From positions 3,287,501 to 3,351,500 of the forward strand of contig NZ_CP037920.1 in NCBI RefSeq assembly GCF_007748195.1: a stretch of DNA of 64,000 nt, given 5' to 3'. The translations under genes and the position numbers were made by a program. The notes below the pieces were generated by a model, which was not told where the DNA came from, searched no databases, and saw nothing but the letters and a program-made list of their open reading frames with translations. Numbering within the stretch: position 1 is the first letter of the stretch; each line of letters begins with the position of its first letter. Of this stretch, positions 18,484 through 27,992 are shown piece by piece. The DNA comes from Gimesia aquarii. Its GTDB lineage: Bacteria; Planctomycetota; Planctomycetia; Planctomycetales; Planctomycetaceae.

Positions 18484-18504
18484 ATAGATTTAAGAATTCA
18501 TTGG

Positions 18505-18876
18505 TTATCGTAAATCTTCGGAATCGATGTAGATCGACTTCAGGAAGTGGGGGTTGCAGACTACGATGAAGACCAGATCGTCCTCTCCGATGTTGGTGAT
18601 CCGCTGGTCTGTATCTGGCGGAATGCGTACGACGTCTCCCGGATGAACTTCGGTCGGCTCGTAGTCGCCGACTTCGACTAACCCGGTTCCGGAGAGCATA
18701 ATATAACGTTCAAACGTGCCTTTGAGTCGATGGAAACGGGTCTTTCTTCCTGGTTCGACACGTGCCCGTGCAATCGAAACTTCCGGATCAACGTCGGGGT
18801 GCGACATCTCCAGGATGTAACAACCTTCTTCGAAATAGTATTCGTCAGCTTCCTGGGGGCGTGTGATGTGATCCAT
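18505..18876 (-). CDS. cupin-domain protein
   Basis: This 123-residue single-domain cupin has the two short cupin motifs around residues 45-65 (GRKTRFHRLKGTFERYIMLSG) and 80-95 (VHPGDVVRIPPDTDQRITN). The usual first-motif His/Glu metal ligands are only partly kept, so metal binding is uncertain. Cupins of this size bind small sugars or metals or act as isomerases; the substrate here is unknown. The start ATG at 18876 has AAGGA about 10 nt upstream. It follows the DUF1552 gene with a gap of about 130 bp. Confidence 0.8.
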   Translation of the reverse strand: MDHITRPQEADEYYFEEGCYILEMSHPDVDPEVSIARARVEPGRKTRFHRLKGTFERYIMLSGTGLVEVGDYEPTEVHPGDVVRIPPDTDQRITNIGEDDLVFIVVCNPHFLKSIYIDSEDLR

Positions 18877-19005
18877 GTTACTAGTCCTTTGGTCGTTTGA
18901 AGTGATTTGAACTTGTTATCGTATGGATCAGAGGCAATGAATACCACCGAACCAAAATGAAATTTACAAAATTTTGATTCGGTGTTCTCAATGGAAGTAT
19001 GAAAG

Positions 19006-20325
19006 TTAAGTCAGTTCAGACAAAATTCCATCGCCGCAGAAGTTCGAATTACCGAATGTTTTGATACGGTGTCCCATGCCGTGGGCGAAGGACATCAGCA
19101 ATCGGTTGTGGGGAACATTCTTGAATTGGAGTGAGCGTCCCATTTTGAAGTCCAGGCCTTTACCAACGAGTACAAGGGGAACATCATTCAAGGTATGAGA
19201 GTTGCCTTTGCCTAACTCATTCGTCCAGACCACCAGCGTGTTGTCCAGCAAAGTTCCTTCGCCATTTGGTTCGGGAGTTTTATCCAGTTTTTCGACCAGA
19301 TAAGCGAGTTGTTCACAGAACCACTTATTGATTTTCGTGAGTTTGTCCTGTGATTCCTGGTCTTTATCAGGCTTATGAGATAATGAGTGATGTCCATCAT
19401 CAATGCCGAGCCACTTCATTCGCGCCTGACCGACTGAATTGGTATATTGCAGTGTCGCAACGCGCGCCATGTCGTTTGCCAGGCTGTTGACCATCAGATC
19501 GATCTGCATCTTACTGGTGATGGGCATGTTGTCGTTGTCATTTTTGATTCCGACTTCTTGCACAGGAACTTCAACTGCCAGCTTCTGGTTTTTATTGGCT
19601 TTCAGTTCCTGTTCCATTTGACGAACATAAGATTCATGTTCTTCCAGGAGCTGACGATCCGCACGACTTAATTTCGTTCGGACTTTTTTCAAGTCTTCGC
19701 GCACATCATCCAGAATGCTTGCCAGACTTTTGCGGTCTTTCATCTGACCATAGATTTTTTCAAACATCTGATAGGGATCGTCAATGGGGGCGATCGGTTT
19801 ATTAGATCCTGCGTAGACCATTCGAGTCCAGGGATCGGCGCGATCAGGAACATTGACACCGAATTCCAATGAGCCGAATCGGGTGCGTGTTTCCGGTTGG
19901 CTCTGCAGAAAACGTTTGATTTCCTGATCAATTGAATGCCCACTAGCCCAACCAGCGGGGGTGTGTGAACCGCCTTGAATATTACCGGGTAATAATTCAA
20001 TTCCCGTCAAGAGGCAGCTCATGCCGCGCATATGACTGTCGCCGTCGCCTCGTACACGGTCGGCTACACCTTTAATGACCAGCATTTGATCCTGATATGC
20101 CTTGAGCGGCTGCATGATCTCTTTCAGTTCAAACTTCTCTCCCACTTCATCGGGCCAATAGGTTTTGGGGACGATTCCATTGGGGCTGAACATTACGATC
20201 AATCGCTGCTTGCGAATGCTCGCATCAGCGGCAAAGCCGAGACTCGGTAAATGGGTTACCAGCGGTAGGACAGCCGTGGAAAGCCCCAGTTCTTTTAAAA
20301 ATGCGCGGCGGGATTGGAATGTCAT
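19006..20325 (-). CDS. Tat-exported DUF1552 protein
   Basis: This 439-residue protein has a twin-arginine signal ([14 protein letters not shown]) and then the DUF1552 body. Recognised segments are [32 protein letters not shown] and the C-terminal [20 protein letters not shown]. In planctomycetes the DUF1552 gene is regularly paired with the large DUF1587/1592/1588/1585 cytochrome gene, and here it follows that gene by 14 bp. The molecular function of the pair is unknown. The fold of DUF1501/DUF1552 proteins resembles the alkaline-phosphatase/sulfatase superfamily, so an exported hydrolase is plausible. Confidence 0.9.
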   Translation of the reverse strand: MTFQSRRAFLKELGLSTAVLPLVTHLPSLGFAADASIRKQRLIVMFSPNGIVPKTYWPDEVGEKFELKEIMQPLKAYQDQMLVIKGVADRVRGDGDSHMRGMSCLLTGIELLPGNIQGGSHTPAGWASGHSIDQEIKRFLQSQPETRTRFGSLEFGVNVPDRADPWTRMVYAGSNKPIAPIDDPYQMFEKIYGQMKDRKSLASILDDVREDLKKVRTKLSRADRQLLEEHESYVRQMEQELKANKNQKLAVEVPVQEVGIKNDNDNMPITSKMQIDLMVNSLANDMARVATLQYTNSVGQARMKWLGIDDGHHSLSHKPDKDQESQDKLTKINKWFCEQLAYLVEKLDKTPEPNGEGTLLDNTLVVWTNELGKGNSHTLNDVPLVLVGKGLDFKMGRSLQFKNVPHNRLLMSFAHGMGHRIKTFGNSNFCGDGILSELT

Positions 20326-20339
20326 CAGATATCACTTTC

Positions 20340-22649
20340 TCAGGACTGAGGTTGGTGTAAAGCGGCAACCTTCATAATTTCTATCAGCAGTTGTTGAATA
20401 TTATAGTCAGACTTTTCAAATTGCGTGGTTAATTTTTCACGAATCTTTTCGCCATAGGCATTAATGGGCTGTTTCACAGCCTGATGAAATAACTGATCGA
20501 CAAATGCTGCGTGGGCATGCCGATCTTTGGCAATATGTTCAGCCAGGTCTCGGGCTCCATTAAATTGAATTGTTTCACCGGTGACGGAAACTAATTCCGA
20601 TTTAGCATCAATCGATTTTTGGGATTCCTTTTCTCTATATCGGCCAATGGCATCAAAGTGCTCCAAACTAAAACCAAGCGGGTTGATGATGCTGTGGCAC
20701 GACATACAGGCCGCAGGCTTGGTGATCAACGCCACTTTTTCGCGTGTGGTCATACCCGGCTTGAAATCTGCATCTTTGAATTCCGTGGCCTGTGGTGGTG
20801 GTTTCAATGTTCTTCCTAACAGATGACGTGTCACAAAAACACCACGGTGGATGGGCGAACTTAAATTGTGATAAGCAAAGTTAGCCATGAGGTATGGGTG
20901 TGTGACCACACCGGCCCGCTTATCTTTATCCAGCGAAACTTTTTGAAAACCTTTTCCTTCCGGGAGTTTCACATTATAAACTTTGGCTAATCGATCATTA
21001 AGATAGACGTAGTCTGACAGGAGCAATTGCCGATAATCAGAAGAGCCTTTCCAGACCACATCATCGAGGAACAGATCGAGTGAGGTCCGGAGGTCGGAGA
21101 CCGTCAGCTTATCAAATTCCGGAAAGAGTGCTTTGTCTTTTGATAGTTCTTCCTTATCATCTAACTGTAACCAGTGATGAAAGAAATAACGGAGCTTGGA
21201 TTGTGCACGCGGATCTTTGAGCATCCGTTCTGCCTGTTGGGCGACCTGAGTCGAGGTCTTCAATTTTCCCGCTTTGGCGGCCTTATAGAGTTGTGTGTCT
21301 GGCATTGAATCCCACAAACCATATGAGAGCCGGGACGCGACTGCAAAACTGTCTACCGATTCAAACTCGCGGTCTGTATAAAGGAATCGTGGTGATTTCA
21401 AGATCAAAAGAATAGCGCGTTTGACTGATATTTCGATCGCAGTTTGCTTTTTGAAGTGTTGATCGACAAAAAATGTTTTTTGGTCGTCAGTTAAAGGACG
21501 ACGAAATGCCAGTTCTGCGAAGCGATGGCAAAACTGCCTGACTTTTTCTTTACGATTTTTGTCATTCTGTTTTGTGCGTGCCATTCGGTCGAGATGTTTG
21601 ATGACCTTGGTCATGATCTCGATGGCTGCCGTGGTTGTTGCTTCGTCCCAGGATTTGGAAACCGCGATACCCCGTTCGTACCCGGACACGCTGTCATCAG
21701 GTGGAAAGACGGTCGAACTGATAAACGTTCCCGGCACTTGCTGAGGAACCAGATTCCGTTGCGGAATCACTTCCTGTGCTTTGCGAGGAGGTTTCCATTC
21801 CAGTATAACCGATGCCGATTTGTCTTTGTATTTGAATAGATGCAATCGGAGTGTATAAGGTTTGCCTGCCAACAAACGGATGGTGGCTTTATGCTCTTTG
21901 GCCCGTCCCTGAGAACTGACCCATTCATCAATAATGGGCTCTGCCTGATTCACCCATAAGCGGGCCCCATTTTCAGTTTTCAGAATGAACTCGTAGTCAC
22001 CAGTTTCTTCTGCGAGGACCGAACCCTCCCATTTGATAGAGAACTCTTCGGCGTTTGTGACTTTTTCAACGGGCTTTTTATTGTCAAACTGAAAGTTCAC
22101 GACGGGATCAATACGTTGGAGAATCCGTTTGTCGCGACGTAAACTGCGACTGTCGTAGTATTCTGCATTTAAACCGCGCTTTTGATTTGTCGTTCTGGCG
22201 TGGCCCAGAAAATTCGCCATTAAGTCGGCAGTGGTATACAGGTACTGTCGCACAGTCAAACGCGAAAGTTGAACGCGCGCGCTTTGGTTGGCTGACTGAG
22301 AATCTTTTGTATAAAACCGCTTGAAAACATACTCTGCTACACGTTTTGCCTCTTCACCCTGGCAGGTCTCCGGATCTTCTTCCGGCATCGTTTCATGAAT
22401 GAGCATGCTCAATTCAGCCAGGCTTTTATGACCTTGCAAGGGGTTTGCCTTATCGTCAACGCCTTGGCCATTGGCGGCGTGGCATTGAATACACATCTTG
22501 CGATAGATCTGCTCACCCGTAAGAGGTTTCGCTTCAATTAACTCAGCAGTACTGTGGAAACTCAAAAAGCAAAGAGTTGAGAAAAGGCAAAACGTACGAA
22601 CTCTGAACTGAAAGCAGCGTCGATTCTTTCGAACAATCTTATTTCTCAT
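20340..22649 (-). CDS. large planctomycete cytochrome with DUF1587/PA14/DUF1592/DUF1588/DUF1585 domains
   Basis: This 769-residue secreted protein reads in order as follows. A signal peptide is followed by a cytochrome c-like domain with haem motif CIQCH, a DUF1587 part (VRQYLYTTADLMANFLG), and a PA14 glycan-binding domain (RGLNAEYYDS, then YTLRLHLFKYKD). DUF1595, DUF1592 (FLYTDREFESVDSFAVASRL) and DUF1588 (LMANFAYHNLSSPIHRGVFV) come next, a second CXXCH (CMSCH), and DUF1585 at the end. It is co-transcribed with the DUF1552 gene. A role in redox chemistry linked to polymer breakdown is often guessed for these families; nothing here proves it. The PA14 insert suggests carbohydrate binding. Confidence 0.9.
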   Translation of the reverse strand: MRNKIVRKNRRCFQFRVRTFCLFSTLCFLSFHSTAELIEAKPLTGEQIYRKMCIQCHAANGQGVDDKANPLQGHKSLAELSMLIHETMPEEDPETCQGEEAKRVAEYVFKRFYTKDSQSANQSARVQLSRLTVRQYLYTTADLMANFLGHARTTNQKRGLNAEYYDSRSLRRDKRILQRIDPVVNFQFDNKKPVEKVTNAEEFSIKWEGSVLAEETGDYEFILKTENGARLWVNQAEPIIDEWVSSQGRAKEHKATIRLLAGKPYTLRLHLFKYKDKSASVILEWKPPRKAQEVIPQRNLVPQQVPGTFISSTVFPPDDSVSGYERGIAVSKSWDEATTTAAIEIMTKVIKHLDRMARTKQNDKNRKEKVRQFCHRFAELAFRRPLTDDQKTFFVDQHFKKQTAIEISVKRAILLILKSPRFLYTDREFESVDSFAVASRLSYGLWDSMPDTQLYKAAKAGKLKTSTQVAQQAERMLKDPRAQSKLRYFFHHWLQLDDKEELSKDKALFPEFDKLTVSDLRTSLDLFLDDVVWKGSSDYRQLLLSDYVYLNDRLAKVYNVKLPEGKGFQKVSLDKDKRAGVVTHPYLMANFAYHNLSSPIHRGVFVTRHLLGRTLKPPPQATEFKDADFKPGMTTREKVALITKPAACMSCHSIINPLGFSLEHFDAIGRYREKESQKSIDAKSELVSVTGETIQFNGARDLAEHIAKDRHAHAAFVDQLFHQAVKQPINAYGEKIREKLTTQFEKSDYNIQQLLIEIMKVAALHQPQS

Positions 22650-22689
22650 CACACAGTCTCAGGTAGGGTATGTTGGAGGGCACTCTTAT

Positions 22690-22733
22690 GGCTCTCCTAT
22701 TAGGTGGGTGATGACAGGAGAGCCTTTTCTTTT
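22690..22733 (+). terminator. hairpin with T-tract (plus orientation, orphan)
   Basis: GGCTCTCCT and AGGAGAGCC (22690-22698 and 22716-22724) form a perfect 9-bp stem followed by TTTTCTTTT on the plus strand. There is no plus-strand gene upstream, so it may stop antisense transcription or act as a leader structure of the minus-strand cytochrome mRNA. Confidence 0.5.
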
Positions 22734-22895
22734 CACTGAAGCTATTTTATGAGTTACAAATAGCAGGGTCAAGCAAGTCTATTTCTCGTAAGCCCTTTTG
22801 AATTTAAGAGTTTAGTTAATAAAAGGCCCACTTCGCATACCTGAAAACAAGGTACTCTTGTTACTTTTGCTCTTCAAAGAATGAGTAGATGCCTG

Positions 22896-23729
22896 TTATT
22901 TGGAGATCAGTTTAAACTCTACGTCTTTATTTTTATCTTTTACTTCATATGTGAGCACAGACTTTACATTGTAAATCGCTGGGACTTGTTTTTCATAAGA
23001 GACGATTCGAACGATATGATTTCCGACTGCCGCTCCCTTGAGATCTTTTAAATAATTGAGCGAAAATTTTCCTTGCTCATCTGTGATGCCTACTGATTGT
23101 GCTGGTTTTTTATCTTCCTTCCATGTGTCCTGGGGAACAAAAGTAACCTCGGCACGTGGTAGTGGTTGACCATCAAGGGTTACGATCCCGCTCACAATTT
23201 CCAGTGGTGGATGATCAACGGTTTTGACCATCGAAGACATTAAAGAATATAAGCCATAACAAACCAAAATCACTACGGCAGCACCAGGAAGAATCATTTT
23301 TGCATAATGTTTGCCGACTTCTTTTGCATATTGATTCTCATCCAACCATTTTTTGATTCCCGTTTTTTTCTTTTGTTTTGATTCTTCAGGTTTGGGTTTT
23401 CCTGAGTCAAAAGAATCTGTTTTGTCCGCTTTGGACGAATCCGTATGACGCAGTAATTGATTCGCAATATTACTAGACGCAGGTGCTTCCGGTTTTTTAG
23501 GAGACGTTTCCTCGGAATCATGTTCCTCAGGTTTGTGAACTTCCGAGAGCGGGGGAAGCTGAACATAGCTTGCTGAAGAGAGTTTGCTTTTTTCTTTCGC
23601 TGCAAGCACTTTTTCTTTGTCAGGAACTCTTGAAATGTGGCCACATTTTGAACAGGAGACTTTTTTGCCTATGTACTCATCAGGCGCTTTCAGCTTTTTG
23701 CCGCATTTGCATAAAAATCGAATCACCAT
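22896..23729 (-). CDS. zinc-ribbon, single-span membrane protein with transthyretin-like C-terminus
   Basis: This protein of about 277 residues starts with a four-Cys zinc ribbon (CKCGKKLKAPDEYIGKKVSC then SKCG). A long charged low-complexity linker rich in Lys, Glu, Ser and Pro follows, then a membrane helix at about residues 145-170. The C-terminal beta-sandwich has the VSGIVTLDGQPLPRAEVTF pattern of transthyretin-like or carboxypeptidase-regulatory domains. The layout implies a cytoplasmic zinc ribbon and an outside sandwich. I chose the ATG at 23729; a GTG four codons upstream lacks a ribosome site. No enzyme function is visible. Confidence 0.75.
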   Translation of the reverse strand: MVIRFLCKCGKKLKAPDEYIGKKVSCSKCGHISRVPDKEKVLAAKEKSKLSSASYVQLPPLSEVHKPEEHDSEETSPKKPEAPASSNIANQLLRHTDSSKADKTDSFDSGKPKPEESKQKKKTGIKKWLDENQYAKEVGKHYAKMILPGAAVVILVCYGLYSLMSSMVKTVDHPPLEIVSGIVTLDGQPLPRAEVTFVPQDTWKEDKKPAQSVGITDEQGKFSLNYLKDLKGAAVGNHIVRIVSYEKQVPAIYNVKSVLTYEVKDKNKDVEFKLISK

Positions 23730-23876
23730 TTTGGGGCCCACTGGTTATGTTAGAGTAAAAAACTTCCTGTCAGATAACATTCCTTATTCAGTACAAGCTA
23801 CAAGTCGCTTGATTGATTCGCATGTGAGAAAATTCTAGCGCTAAAGTCTTACTTTGCATCATCTTCGAAACGGAAT

Positions 23877-23903
23877 GAAAATGAGAGACGCTTCGGTTTC
23901 TCA
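23877..23903 (-). terminator. intrinsic terminator of the second DUF1559 gene
   Basis: TGAGAGAC and GTTTCTCA (23882-23889 and 23896-23903) form an 8-bp stem with one G-T pair and a 6-nt loop. On the minus strand it is followed by TTTTCATT. It lies about 30 bp after the DUF1559 stop codon. Confidence 0.7.
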
Positions 23904-23933
23904 AAGATTCATTTCCAAACAACGTCCAGCAAA

Positions 23934-24995
23934 TTATTCCCCTACGGGAATTCCATTCGACATGTTGCCCAAGTTAGCAAATATGAAACCATCGATATTC
24001 TCTGAGATCGCACGAACTCCACCATCAGCAAACGCAAATTGTGCAATCCCATCGTGATCGCTTCCAGGACCTGCAATACTGAGTGCTTTATTAGGTCCTT
24101 CTCGTGTGCTGAAGAGCGTAGCGGCTCCTCCCCAGGCCCAACCATCGCGGCTTCTTAAATTATCCAATGTGCCAGGAATTGTCAGACGTTGTGCTTCACC
24201 GACAATGATTACATTTGATGTACCATCTTTAATGTCACCCATTCTGGTACTGCTATTCACAGAGAAAACTCCAATATCGAATGGATGTGGCGTTTTCATG
24301 ATACCGGGAGGGCCGAGAGCCGTTGGCTGAATAGGTTCATTAAGATTTTGAGCTGGTGTGACAGCCCAGGTTGCTCCAGGGATACCTAAAGACAAATTGT
24401 TGAAAGCAAGTCCTGAGCCGATACAACCTACATAGTCATTTCCGCCTTTGGTGAAGTTAACATTCACCCTTTGCAGATTACTAAACTGGGTTAAATTCAT
24501 ATCACTGCGTCGAGAGGGGCAGTAATATGCAGGGATATTTGTCTGAGTTGGAGTGAAAAGCGGGGTGAAGGTATCTGTCGGGAGTAACAGGACTCCGTTC
24601 CCATAGACATTACGTTGGAAATTCCATAAGTCGTAAATCTGTGCCTGCTCAATCTGCGGTAGGATATGGAACATCCAGCTTGTTCCATGGCGCCCTGATC
24701 CATTAATGAGCGTTCCTTCAGTAGCAAACGCATAGGTGCGATCATTAGCACCGAGTCCACCATCAAAAGAGGACGTTAATTCTCCAGGAGGAAAAGTACC
24801 ATGTAAGTCATGATAGTTATGAAGGGCCAAAGCAATTTGCTTTAAATTGTTTTGACATGTGGAACGGCGAGCTGCTTCGCGTGCCTGTTGAACTGCTGGT
24901 AAAAGGAGAGCAATAAGAATCGCAATGATTGCAATGACTACCAACAACTCAATCAACGTAAAGCCTCGAGCGAGACGCATTCGGTTTCTACGCAT
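23934..24995 (-). CDS. DUF1559 protein with type IV prepilin-like N-terminus
   Basis: This 353-residue protein has the same build as the DUF1559 protein at 12.7-13.7 kb. It has a short basic leader, [20 protein letters not shown] as pilin helix, [16 protein letters not shown], the body with [18 protein letters not shown] and [12 protein letters not shown], and the end motif [16 protein letters not shown]. The ATG at 24995 has AGGAGA 8 nt upstream. A 16-bp palindrome lies about 80 bp upstream of the start and an intrinsic terminator follows. It appears monocistronic. Function of the family is unknown; export through a type II/IV pilus-like machine is inferred from the leader. Confidence 0.93.
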   Translation of the reverse strand: MRRNRMRLARGFTLIELLVVIAIIAILIALLLPAVQQAREAARRSTCQNNLKQIALALHNYHDLHGTFPPGELTSSFDGGLGANDRTYAFATEGTLINGSGRHGTSWMFHILPQIEQAQIYDLWNFQRNVYGNGVLLLPTDTFTPLFTPTQTNIPAYYCPSRRSDMNLTQFSNLQRVNVNFTKGGNDYVGCIGSGLAFNNLSLGIPGATWAVTPAQNLNEPIQPTALGPPGIMKTPHPFDIGVFSVNSSTRMGDIKDGTSNVIIVGEAQRLTIPGTLDNLRSRDGWAWGGAATLFSTREGPNKALSIAGPGSDHDGIAQFAFADGGVRAISENIDGFIFANLGNMSNGIPVGE

Positions 24996-25074
24996 GGTCG
25001 TTCTCCTGAATTTGATTTTAGTCTATAGATTAAACCTTTCGATATATAAGCTCTTATCAGTACTCCCCACTCAA

Positions 25075-25090
25075 TTGCTCAATTGAGCAA
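25075..25090. promoter_or_regulatory. 16-bp perfect palindrome upstream of DUF1559 gene
   Basis: TTGCTCAATTGAGCAA is a perfect 16-bp palindrome about 80 bp upstream of the DUF1559 start, preceded by another CTCAATTG copy. It is a plausible operator; no regulator family is recognised. Confidence 0.45.
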
Positions 25091-25286
25091 ACATGAAGAG
25101 ATTTATTTATGATGAAGATATTGTTAATAGTTTTAGTTTGTTTAACTTTTAAGTTAATTTCTCTTATTTAAAGGGTATCAGGATTAGATTTGAGACTCAA
25201 GAAAATTATCTGTATTTAGCTGTTTGTAGACAAAAGTATCTTACTTCAATGCGGCCGTTTGTATTTCCAGTATTTGTAGAAACGAA

Positions 25287-26015
25287 CTATTTCAGAAGTG
25301 GCGCTGTTTGTGCTTTGCTTGTGACGCCGGGGGGCAGTTCCATGATCTGGATACTGCGAAATTGGATTTCTGCCCCTTCTGATTCGAGACAGAGATATCC
25401 TTTCTTAACAGAAGCATTTCGGACTCCATTCACAAATTTCCCATTTACAGAAAGTTTCACAACACCGTCGACACAGACGACATCATAGACATTCCATTCC
25501 CCTTTTCCTTTGCAGCGATTTTCGATGGATTTACTGCGAGTGCCACGTGGGTTATCGGGAATTGTCGTCAAACCATTGGCACCAAAGAGTTCTCCATGAA
25601 CGTAGGCAATCGGAGGGAGAGTTCCATCTTTTTTCTTGTGGAGATTGACCCACTCCAGTTCCAGCATTTGAATTTCCATACCTTTGGGCAAGCGTTTGCC
25701 TTCGGGGACGGTGCCTTCACTCCAGGCAAACACACCTGAATTTCCACCCGCTTCCATATGGCGCCATTCAACATGGAGCAGAAAGTTCTCGTACTGTTTC
25801 TCGGTTCGCATCACACCGATGGGGTGCCCGGTGCAGATCAGCATGCCATCGCGAACGAACCAGGTATCTTTGTCGGTGTTAACATTCACCCAGCCGGTGA
25901 GATCTTTGCCATTGAAGAGAGGCTTGTAATGTGGGAGGTCTTCTGAATGGCCAACATTTGGAATGCAAAGCAGAGTCAGAGAAAAGCAGAACAAGGTAGT
26001 GATGCTATGTTTCAC
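25287..26015 (-). CDS. secreted DUF1080 (3-keto-disaccharide hydrolase-like) protein
   Basis: This 242-residue protein has a signal peptide (residues 1-24) and a concanavalin-like jelly-roll of the DUF1080 family. Typical segments are [39 protein letters not shown] and the end motif [14 protein letters not shown]. Members act on glycosides; the name 3-keto-disaccharide hydrolase comes from characterised relatives, and the substrate here is not known. It starts with GTG at 26015, with AGGAGA upstream. It lies downstream of the DUF1501 gene on the same strand. Confidence 0.88.
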   Translation of the reverse strand: MKHSITTLFCFSLTLLCIPNVGHSEDLPHYKPLFNGKDLTGWVNVNTDKDTWFVRDGMLICTGHPIGVMRTEKQYENFLLHVEWRHMEAGGNSGVFAWSEGTVPEGKRLPKGMEIQMLELEWVNLHKKKDGTLPPIAYVHGELFGANGLTTIPDNPRGTRSKSIENRCKGKGEWNVYDVVCVDGVVKLSVNGKFVNGVRNASVKKGYLCLESEGAEIQFRSIQIMELPPGVTSKAQTAPLLK

Positions 26016-26151
26016 GGTAGAGTCTCTCCTGTTGGGAAGCCGTTGGTACGTGGTTTAAGTGCAGTTCGTAAGTTTCAAACACAGATAGCGATCATACCGG
26101 GAGTAAAAGCGTGAAACAAGTTGTTTGCTGCAGGGATGTGTAATTCACATC

Positions 26152-27564
26152 TCACGCAAGTTCCGTGAGACGCTGGCCTTCATCGAGCAGGTATTGCGGT
26201 CTGCCCCGTGGATCGATGAGGGTGACGGCATGTGGATCAATTCCCAGGTTATGGTACAGCGTAGCGAAGACATCTTTATAATCGACGGGGCGCTGAATGA
26301 CTGCGCTGGCGGTGCGGTCTGTTTTGCCGATGACCTGTCCTGTCCGCATGCCTCCACCGGCGAGAATAGCAGGGCCAACGCGTGGCCAATGATCGCGGCC
26401 TCCCTTTTTGGAATTGATGCGAGGTGTCCGCCCAAATTCTCCCCAGGCAACGATTGTCACATCATCCAGCATCCCGCGTTCTTCGAGGTCTGTTACCAGA
26501 GTCGTGAGACCATGATCTACAATCGGCAATATTTGTCGCAGGCGATCAAAATTGCTGCTATGAGTATCAAAATCACTGATGGAAATACTCACGCAACGAA
26601 CACCCGCTTCGATGAGCCGGCGGGCTAATAGAAATTTTTTCACCGCATCCGGTCCTTCCGTTGTATAAAAACGGGGGTCAGCTTTGCGAGACAGGGGAGT
26701 ATAGCGCGCTAAGCTGGCGGGATCTTCTTTGGAAAAATCCATCGCGTCAGCCATTCGACCCGATGTCAGAATGCTCACCGCCTGTTGAGAAAAACGATCC
26801 ATAGCATCCATCATGCCGCTTGCATCGACCTGACGCCGAATGGAATCTAATTCGGAAAGTAACGTTGTTCGGTTTTCCAGACGTTGGATGCTGAGCGAAG
26901 GGTTCAGCTTCAGACTGACTTGATGGTCTGTCCCCAGTCGTTTGAGTTCACCTTGCATCCCTTTTTCCAGCTCACGTTTGAATAACTCAGAGATATCCGG
27001 GCGAAAGGGTTGATGTGCGGGACCTAAAAAACCGGGACGCGCACTATTACGGACTAAACCTCGACCCTGCATAATGTCAACAAAGGAAGGAGCGCGATCT
27101 TGAGGTGAGCCTTTGAGTTTGGAAATCACGGAACCCAGTGCAGGGCGCCCCCCCACAGAGAGCATGTCTTTTTTACGAAAGCCGGACTGACACTGAAAGG
27201 CATCGTGCACACCGGCAGATCCTACCAGGGATCGGATGAAGGCAAACTGATTCGCATTCGCTGCCATCCGCGGCAGCATCTCACAGAGTTTCAGCCCCGG
27301 CACATTGGTAGCGATCGGTTGAAATTCCCCCCGAATTTCCGCTGGAGCCTCGGGTTTCAAATCGATCATATCCATATGCGGAGGGCCACCATCCAGATGC
27401 ACATTGATGATGGCTTTGGAAGAGGAGCGAACTCCTGCCTGTTCTTCAGCCCGCAACAGGTCAGCCAGTGTGAATCCCGTGAGTCCCAGCACTCCTGCTT
27501 GAAGAAAGGTACGACGAGAGCAGGCCTGATGTCGCTGTATGTGTGAGCTTTTGAATGACAGCAT
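26152..27564 (-). CDS. Tat-exported DUF1501 protein
   Basis: This 470-residue protein has a twin-arginine signal (SRRTFLQAGVLGLTGF) followed by the DUF1501 body: INVHLDGGPPHMDMIDLKPEAP, SIRSLVGSAGVHDAF and VAWGEFGRTPRIN, with the DHWPRVG motif. These motifs place it in the alkaline-phosphatase/sulfatase-like superfamily without the sulfatase signature. In planctomycetes DUF1501 genes usually accompany DUF1549/DUF1553 cytochrome genes; that partner is absent here. Function is unknown; export and hydrolase activity are inferred. Confidence 0.9.
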   Translation of the reverse strand: MLSFKSSHIQRHQACSRRTFLQAGVLGLTGFTLADLLRAEEQAGVRSSSKAIINVHLDGGPPHMDMIDLKPEAPAEIRGEFQPIATNVPGLKLCEMLPRMAANANQFAFIRSLVGSAGVHDAFQCQSGFRKKDMLSVGGRPALGSVISKLKGSPQDRAPSFVDIMQGRGLVRNSARPGFLGPAHQPFRPDISELFKRELEKGMQGELKRLGTDHQVSLKLNPSLSIQRLENRTTLLSELDSIRRQVDASGMMDAMDRFSQQAVSILTSGRMADAMDFSKEDPASLARYTPLSRKADPRFYTTEGPDAVKKFLLARRLIEAGVRCVSISISDFDTHSSNFDRLRQILPIVDHGLTTLVTDLEERGMLDDVTIVAWGEFGRTPRINSKKGGRDHWPRVGPAILAGGGMRTGQVIGKTDRTASAVIQRPVDYKDVFATLYHNLGIDPHAVTLIDPRGRPQYLLDEGQRLTELA

Positions 27565-27992
27565 CGCTTCCCTTTCTTGTCAGACACGACAGCACTAAGC
27601 CGTTTTGGAATCGCCTTTTGAGAAGGTCGAAATACGTATCAACGTTTGTTTATAACAAAAGAGACTCAATCGGCTCAAGCGTGATTCCGCAATTAACAGA
27701 AATCTCAATAAGTCTTTTATTGATCGAACAGCGAACTATGTAGTGATATATCGGGCTTTCCGCCAATTTTGATACAGATCATCTTAAAAACGTAAAACAG
27801 GATAATGATGTCTGGTTTTGATGTGTCTGAGCTGATAGAATGGTTTTTCATACGAGAAGATGGGAGGAATTTCCGTTGCTTTTCCAGATATGTAAAGCCT
27901 GATGAAATCAGGTTTATTGTTAGATTTTTTAATAGTCGGCAAACTTAATGCTCAACGTGGGTTTTAAGTCTGAGGATTTCAGGAGCAATCCA
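27565..27992. other. divergent intergenic region
   Basis: About 430 bp between the DUF1501 gene (minus) and the haem-binding protein gene (plus). It should carry both promoters. No repeat, RNA gene or supported ORF was seen. Confidence 0.5.

Larger units (their letters stand above)
18140..18504. other. intergenic region with nested inverted repeats
   Basis: About 365 bp without a gene between the cupin gene and the ceramidase-like gene. It holds the nested inverted repeats at 18294-18394 and 18343-18483 and a GGGGTCAAATAAGAGCCA-like stretch near 18264. The latter resembles ends of small mobile elements, but this is by memory only. Confidence 0.45.

Noticed and set aside
26125-26628. 167-codon plus-strand frame over the DUF1501 gene
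   Set aside because: Antisense to a Tat-exported DUF1501 protein with clear motifs.
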